A stretch of DNA of 64,000 nucleotides, taken from NCBI GenBank assembly GCA_964631235.1, contig CAZVZX010000025.1, positions 9,751 through 73,750 of the forward strand, read 5' to 3'. Origin of the DNA: JARKPK01 sp964631235 (lineage in GTDB: Bacteria > Planctomycetota > Planctomycetia > Pirellulales > Thermoguttaceae). The notes below the pieces were generated by a model, which worked only from the letters and a program-made list of their open reading frames with translations, searched no databases and had not been told where the DNA came from. A program made the position numbers and the translations under genes. How positions within the stretch are numbered: the first letter of the stretch is position 1; each line of letters starts with the position of its first letter. Positions 60,870-64,000 of the stretch are shown here, piece after piece.

Positions 60870-61254
60870 AGGATGAGGCTACAAGGCCCATTCGTTGATC
60901 TTTCGCCCTTCGTCCGCACCCCGGCGGCGCCCACACCGACCGACTGTTCACCCCACACAGGTGAACCACCGCCGACCGACACGCCGCCACCGTTCAACGG
61001 CAGGCGAAAGCCCAAACGCTTGTTGTCCGTTTCGCTGCTTGGAATCACGCTCGACCGCGCATTCACCCTGCGGAAAAGTGCGCCGCGCAAACGGCATCGC
61101 GGGCGATCGCGTTCTCTGTTGCCGACGGGGGCGGCCGACGAGTTCTGCGCCGCACTGGGGCGCGTTGAGGCCGCGGGGAGATTCCCGCCTGCAAGCTACT
61201 CTTCACTCATTCATGCGTCGGGCGGCGGCTGTTGCATGCCGCCCTCTATTGTGA

Positions 61255-61282
61255 ACCGTAGTGCGCCGGTGCCGTTTGTCAA
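61255..61282 (-). promoter_or_regulatory. Weak candidate promoter in the flp-flp spacer
   Basis: On the minus strand TTGACA (61282-61277), a 16-nt spacer and TACGGT (61260-61255). The -35 is perfect, the -10 poor. It would give flp copy 1 a leader of about 700 nt, or drive an unrecognised small transcript. Confidence 0.3.
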
Positions 61283-61366
61283 ATCGTTTTTTTTCGCGGC
61301 GCGAAATCGGTCATCCTTTCCCTCAGTGCGAAATGGAATGCTTCGAGAAGGCGACAAGAAATGCGA

Positions 61367-61396
61367 CTCGGCGCGGCTTTTTAGGGCCGCGCCGAG
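61367..61396 (-). terminator. Intrinsic-type terminator of the second flp gene
   Basis: CTCGGCGCGGC (61367-61377) and GCCGCGCCGAG (61386-61396) form a perfect 11-bp stem with an 8-nt loop, 60 bp after the stop of flp copy 2 on the minus strand. The trailing T-tract (ATTTCTTG) is modest. Confidence 0.7.
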
Positions 61397-61455
61397 CCGG
61401 TGTCCGGTTCCCCTGTTCGCCACAGATCGGGATCAGACGCTGCCGCGCAACGAGA

Positions 61456-61641
61456 CTAGCTGCCCGTGCCGGCCAACGACTGAGCCACGGTGTTGAACGT
61501 GGCATTCGCATTGGTGCCGATGGCGCTGATCGCCGTCAAGCAGACGATGATAATCAGCGCGAGCATCACGGCATACTCCACTGCGGTGGGGCCATCCTCC
61601 GAAACGAGGAAGCGGCGCAACTTCAGAGCAAGCGACTTCAT
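61456..61641 (-). CDS. flp: Flp/Fap-type pilin (copy 2)
   Basis: A 61-residue paralogue of the pilin at 60343 with the same length, the same G-x4-EY site (DGPTAVEYAV) and an identical C-terminal half; differences lie in the leader (MKSLALKLRRFLVSED) and one residue of the helix. GGAGGAAC is upstream of the ATG. As the most upstream gene of the Tad run it would be transcribed first. Two near-identical pilins in tandem suggest recent duplication. Confidence 0.95.
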   Translation of the reverse strand: MKSLALKLRRFLVSEDGPTAVEYAVMLALIIIVCLTAISAIGTNANATFNTVAQSLAGTGS

Positions 61642-61955
61642 AATGTTCCTCCGTTCCAGGGTAAGGAGCCGCCCGAAGACGCCTCCTCGACCGGAACAAA
61701 CCAAGTGTTGCAGCCGGCGGTCACGCGACCGCCGCTACTGCCGACAAGCCGGGCCTTGGCAGGCCCGCCCGTCTGCCAAAAGGTAGGTTATCACCGGCAT
61801 TAGTCAAACCGAACGCCGCAACTGGCAATGTAACGTAGGGTTATAGCGGCCGCGCCATGCGCGCAGCAGCCTCGTGCGGCAGCCCCCGGGCAGAAGCGGC
61901 TGCCTGCTCGCCGCACGAATTGGCCCTCACCCCACCACCCTCGCTCAAACGGCCG
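61642..61955. other. Divergent intergenic region between flp and the YfhO-like gene
   Basis: 314 bases that should hold promoters for flp copy 2 (minus) and the membrane protein (plus). A hairpin CGGGCC/GGCCCG is present at about 61748-61771. TTGCCA and TTGACT occur on the minus strand near 61800-61830, but I could not match a good -10 to them. Confidence 0.4.
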
Positions 61956-64000
61956 ATGGCCTCCGTATTCGTCAATGCGATCGAACGATCTGACGGCGCG
62001 TGCGCGCGGATGGGCAATGCGCGCTGGTTCGCAACGGCGGCGCTGATGGTCTTTGCGGCGCTGGCCGGCCCCTGGTTGCTCGGATACGACTACGTCCGCG
62101 ACGATCTCGGGGCATTTCACGCGCCGCTGCGGGCCTTCTACGCCCATCAGATCGGCCGCGGCGAGCCGTTCGATTGGATGCCCGAGTTGTTCTGCGGGTT
62201 CTATCTGACCGGCGAAGGTCAACTCGGCGGCTACCATCCGCTGAAGTGGATGCTCTACCGCCTGCTGCCGCTTCATTGGGCCACTGGGCTGGAGTACCTC
62301 CTGCCCTATCCGGTGCTGGCGATCGGCGCCTGGTTCTGGCTGCGGCGGTTGGTCGGCCGCGACGATGCCGCCGCCTTCGGCGCATTGACGCTCGCTTGCA
62401 GCTCGTTCGCCCTGATGCGACTGATTCATCCCCATGCCGTGGCCGTCGTTGCGCACCTGCCGTGGCTGCTTTGGCTGACTGAGGCGTTGTTCGATGGTCA
62501 TCGGCACAACTCCCGTCGCACCGTGGCGATGGCGCAGTCGGGCATCGCCCTGCTGACCGCCTCGCAGTTGCTATTGGGCTATCCGCAATACGTGTGGTTC
62601 ACCTGGTTAGCATTGGGATTCGTCGGCATCGGCCGAATCATCTCGGCCGCACCGTTTGGGCCGAACCCCGAAACAGATTTCGACAACGCGGCACGGCCGG
62701 CCGGCCTGGGCAGCTCGAATTCCCGTTCCCGCCCGCGAAGCGAAGCGGTGCGCAGCGGCATCGCGATGGCGGCGGCAGTCGCTTGCGGGCTGCTGTTGGC
62801 CGGCGTTCAACTGCTGCCCACGGTTGACGCCCTGGGCGAAAGCGTCCGTCGCTCGGCCGGCGCCGAGTTCAGTGCGGCCGGCTCGTGGCACCCGCTCAAT
62901 GCCGTGCAATGGATCGCGCCCTACCTCTTTGTTCATCGCGTGGTCGGCGAGAACACGCACGAGTTGGCCGCCTATCTTGGGGCCGCTCCGCTTTTGCTGG
63001 CGGTTTATGCCTGTCTGTCGCGGCGCGACGACGATCTCGGACGCCTAGTGATGCCAGCCCTCGCGGCCGCTGCGCTGGCGGTGCTGCTGGCCTTGGGCGA
63101 GTTCGGCCCGCTGCATCCACCGGTGACTAAGATTCCCCTGGTGGGCAGCTTTCGTTTTCCGTGTCGGGCGATGGTCTTGTTCGCGTTTGCCGCAGCGGTG
63201 TTGGCGGCCGTGGGCTACGCCCGCGTGTTCTCGAACGCAACCGCTCTCGGATATCATGTTCCCCCGGCAAAAATTTCCGCGACCAAGGGGCGCGGGTTTT
63301 GGGCCGGATGCAGCCGCAACGTTTGGTTGACGGCCCTGCCGCTCTGTGCCGCGTCATGGCTGATCGCCCTTTGGGCGTTGGCCCGAGGTCCAGCCGAGAT
63401 CATCGCATCTCCCGCGGCCGTGCTGGCCGGCCCGCTGCTGCTATCGCTGGCGGCAGGGTTGATGGCCGCCGGAGCGAGCCACCGGCGCTGGGCCGCCGCT
63501 GCGTTGGCGCTGTTTACGGCCGCCGATTTGGGCTACAGCGGGCTGAGTTATTCGGTCTATGCCCCGGGCGCGCTGGCCCGTCGGCCGGCCGCGACGATCG
63601 ATCTCCCTGCTGGTCCCGCGCGCATCGTTTGCGACCTCGCCTTGGGGCAATTACCCCAACAGCGGACCGGCAATCAGGTTCTTGCGTTCGGCTTGTCGCG
63701 AGCCGACGGCTATGCCGGCCTCGAGCCGCAACGGCCGTGGTGGCCCTGGCCCTCCTCGTTTCCGCCGGAACTTGCCGCCGATGTATTGCGCCGGGCGGCG
63801 GTGCATTGGATTCGCCAGACGGAACAAAGCACGCGGCTCGGGCTGGTCGCGAGTGAACCGCGCGAAGCATCCCCGTTCGCGGCTGATCCCGATAGCTCGG
63901 CTCGATCAACCGGCTCGGGGGATTCGCCGGGCAAGTGCCGCCTCCTTGCCGCGCCAGCGGATGCCGCGACCGCCCAATGGCTTGCCGTTGCCGACCCGTT
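61956..64000 (+). CDS. YfhO-like polytopic membrane protein (partial, runs off window)
   Basis: At least 681 residues remain in one open frame to the end of the window. The N-terminal part matches the YfhO-like/GT-C-type layout: a first helix (ALMVFAALAGPWLLGYDYV) with DDLGAFHAPLRAFYAHQIGR then GEPFDWMPELFCGFYLTGEG and QLGGYHPLKWMLYRLLP, followed by many helices (ALTLACSSFALMRLIHPHAV, LLTASQLLLGYPQYVW, LLLAGVQLLPTVDALGESVR). Such proteins are implicated in lipid-linked sugar transfer. Start is uncertain: ATG 61956 or ATG 62010 (just before the first helix); neither has a strong Shine-Dalgarno. The C-terminus is outside the window. Confidence 0.75.
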   Translation, partial: MASVFVNAIERSDGACARMGNARWFATAALMVFAALAGPWLLGYDYVRDDLGAFHAPLRAFYAHQIGRGEPFDWMPELFCGFYLTGEGQLGGYHPLKWMLYRLLPLHWATGLEYLLPYPVLAIGAWFWLRRLVGRDDAAAFGALTLACSSFALMRLIHPHAVAVVAHLPWLLWLTEALFDGHRHNSRRTVAMAQSGIALLTASQLLLGYPQYVWFTWLALGFVGIGRIISAAPFGPNPETDFDNAARPAGLGSSNSRSRPRSEAVRSGIAMAAAVACGLLLAGVQLLPTVDALGESVRRSAGAEFSAAGSWHPLNAVQWIAPYLFVHRVVGENTHELAAYLGAAPLLLAVYACLSRRDDDLGRLVMPALAAAALAVLLALGEFGPLHPPVTKIPLVGSFRFPCRAMVLFAFAAAVLAAVGYARVFSNATALGYHVPPAKISATKGRGFWAGCSRNVWLTALPLCAASWLIALWALARGPAEIIASPAAVLAGPLLLSLAAGLMAAGASHRRWAAAALALFTAADLGYSGLSYSVYAPGALARRPAATIDLPAGPARIVCDLALGQLPQQRTGNQVLAFGLSRADGYAGLEPQRPWWPWPSSFPPELAADVLRRAAVHWIRQTEQSTRLGLVASEPREASPFAADPDSSARSTGSGDSPGKCRLLAAPADAATAQWLAVADP

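Larger units (their letters stand above)
60529..61455. other. Long spacer between the two flp genes
   Basis: 927 bases. From the flp copy 1 side it contains the leader hairpin (60545-60574), a dyad CGATAAA/TTTATCG (60847-60869), a candidate minus-strand promoter (61255-61282) and the terminator of flp copy 2 (61367-61396). A minus-strand frame of about 129 codons (60704-61090) has no recognisable motif, so I do not call it. Confidence 0.6.

Noticed and set aside
60704..61090. Possible 129-codon gene in the flp-flp spacer
   Set aside because: Gly/Arg-rich translation without motif or convincing Shine-Dalgarno; the region instead shows hairpins and promoter-like signals.
61800..62507. Minus-strand open frame of about 235 codons
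   Set aside because: Antisense to the YfhO-like gene, whose hydrophobic pattern is clear on the plus strand.
1..64000. CRISPR arrays, tRNA/rRNA genes, insertion sequences and prophage
   Set aside because: No regularly spaced repeats of 25-40 bp, no tRNA cloverleaf, transposase or integrase motif was seen by eye; a program search would be decisive.

Overview
The window looks like chromosomal DNA of a planctomycete, probably near Pirellulales. That placement is inference from gene content: a DUF1559 pseudopilin-like protein ending in the H-x9-DG type motif, Tat-exported Gfo/Idh/MocA and TIM-barrel proteins, many HEAT/TPR lipoproteins, a DUF4105 lipoprotein, secreted glycoside hydrolases and a full Tad-type pilus locus. 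Base composition is uniformly GC-rich, so long antisense open frames are common and were discarded. I saw no rRNA, tRNA, CRISPR array, transposase or phage gene.

Layout. 0-1.1 kb: the end of hisC and a complete hisB (histidine synthesis). 1.6-4.7 kb: a DUF1559 protein, a small Cys-containing protein and a Tat-exported Gfo/Idh oxidoreductase. 4.9-7.3 kb (minus): a Ski2-like DExH helicase. 7.8-17.2 kb (plus): a Tat-exported TIM-barrel isomerase, a sodium:solute symporter, a very large GH2-like enzyme with a discoidin-like C-terminus, a URO-D-like protein and a UbiD-family decarboxylase. 17.5-25.7 kb (plus): a zinc-ribbon/transmembrane/trypsin protease, a prepilin-peptidase-like protein lacking the second catalytic Asp motif, a LOG-family protein, a DUF4105 lipoprotein, an orphan DNA methyltransferase and a sugar isomerase. 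25.7-36.9 kb (minus): an alpha/beta hydrolase, three repeat-rich exported proteins, a 3-hydroxyacyl-CoA dehydrogenase, a SPOR-like protein and a CPBP protease. 37.2-42.1 kb: a HhH-GPD glycosylase, an NtrC-type regulator, a GH16 enzyme, a soluble histidine kinase and a response regulator with an N-terminal excisionase-type HTH. 42.4-49.4 kb: mnmG (minus), a small lipoprotein, an M23-PKD-esterase fusion and a GH10 xylanase. 49.8-61.6 kb (all minus): the Tad locus, transcribed flp, flp, cpaA, tadE, cpaB, cpaC, cpaE, cpaF, tadB, tadC. 62.0 kb to the end: a YfhO-like membrane protein running off the window.

Working together. The Tad genes supply pilins, prepilin peptidase, secretin, ATPase and platform proteins for a surface fibre. 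Both pilin genes end in strong intrinsic terminators, which would let pilin mRNA exceed that of the machine. The GH2, GH16, GH10 and esterase proteins, the symporter and the sugar isomerases suggest polysaccharide breakdown and uptake.

The most unusual item is a family of about 105-bp intergenic repeats, six copies in both orientations (19.5, 24.7, 34.5, 36.9, 49.5 and 59.8 kb), each with a GC-rich palindrome and a terminator-like second hairpin. Other points of interest are the M23-PKD-esterase fusion, the prepilin-peptidase-like protein without GxGD, the HTH-first response regulator, and the 5' hairpin and long spacer at the flp genes.
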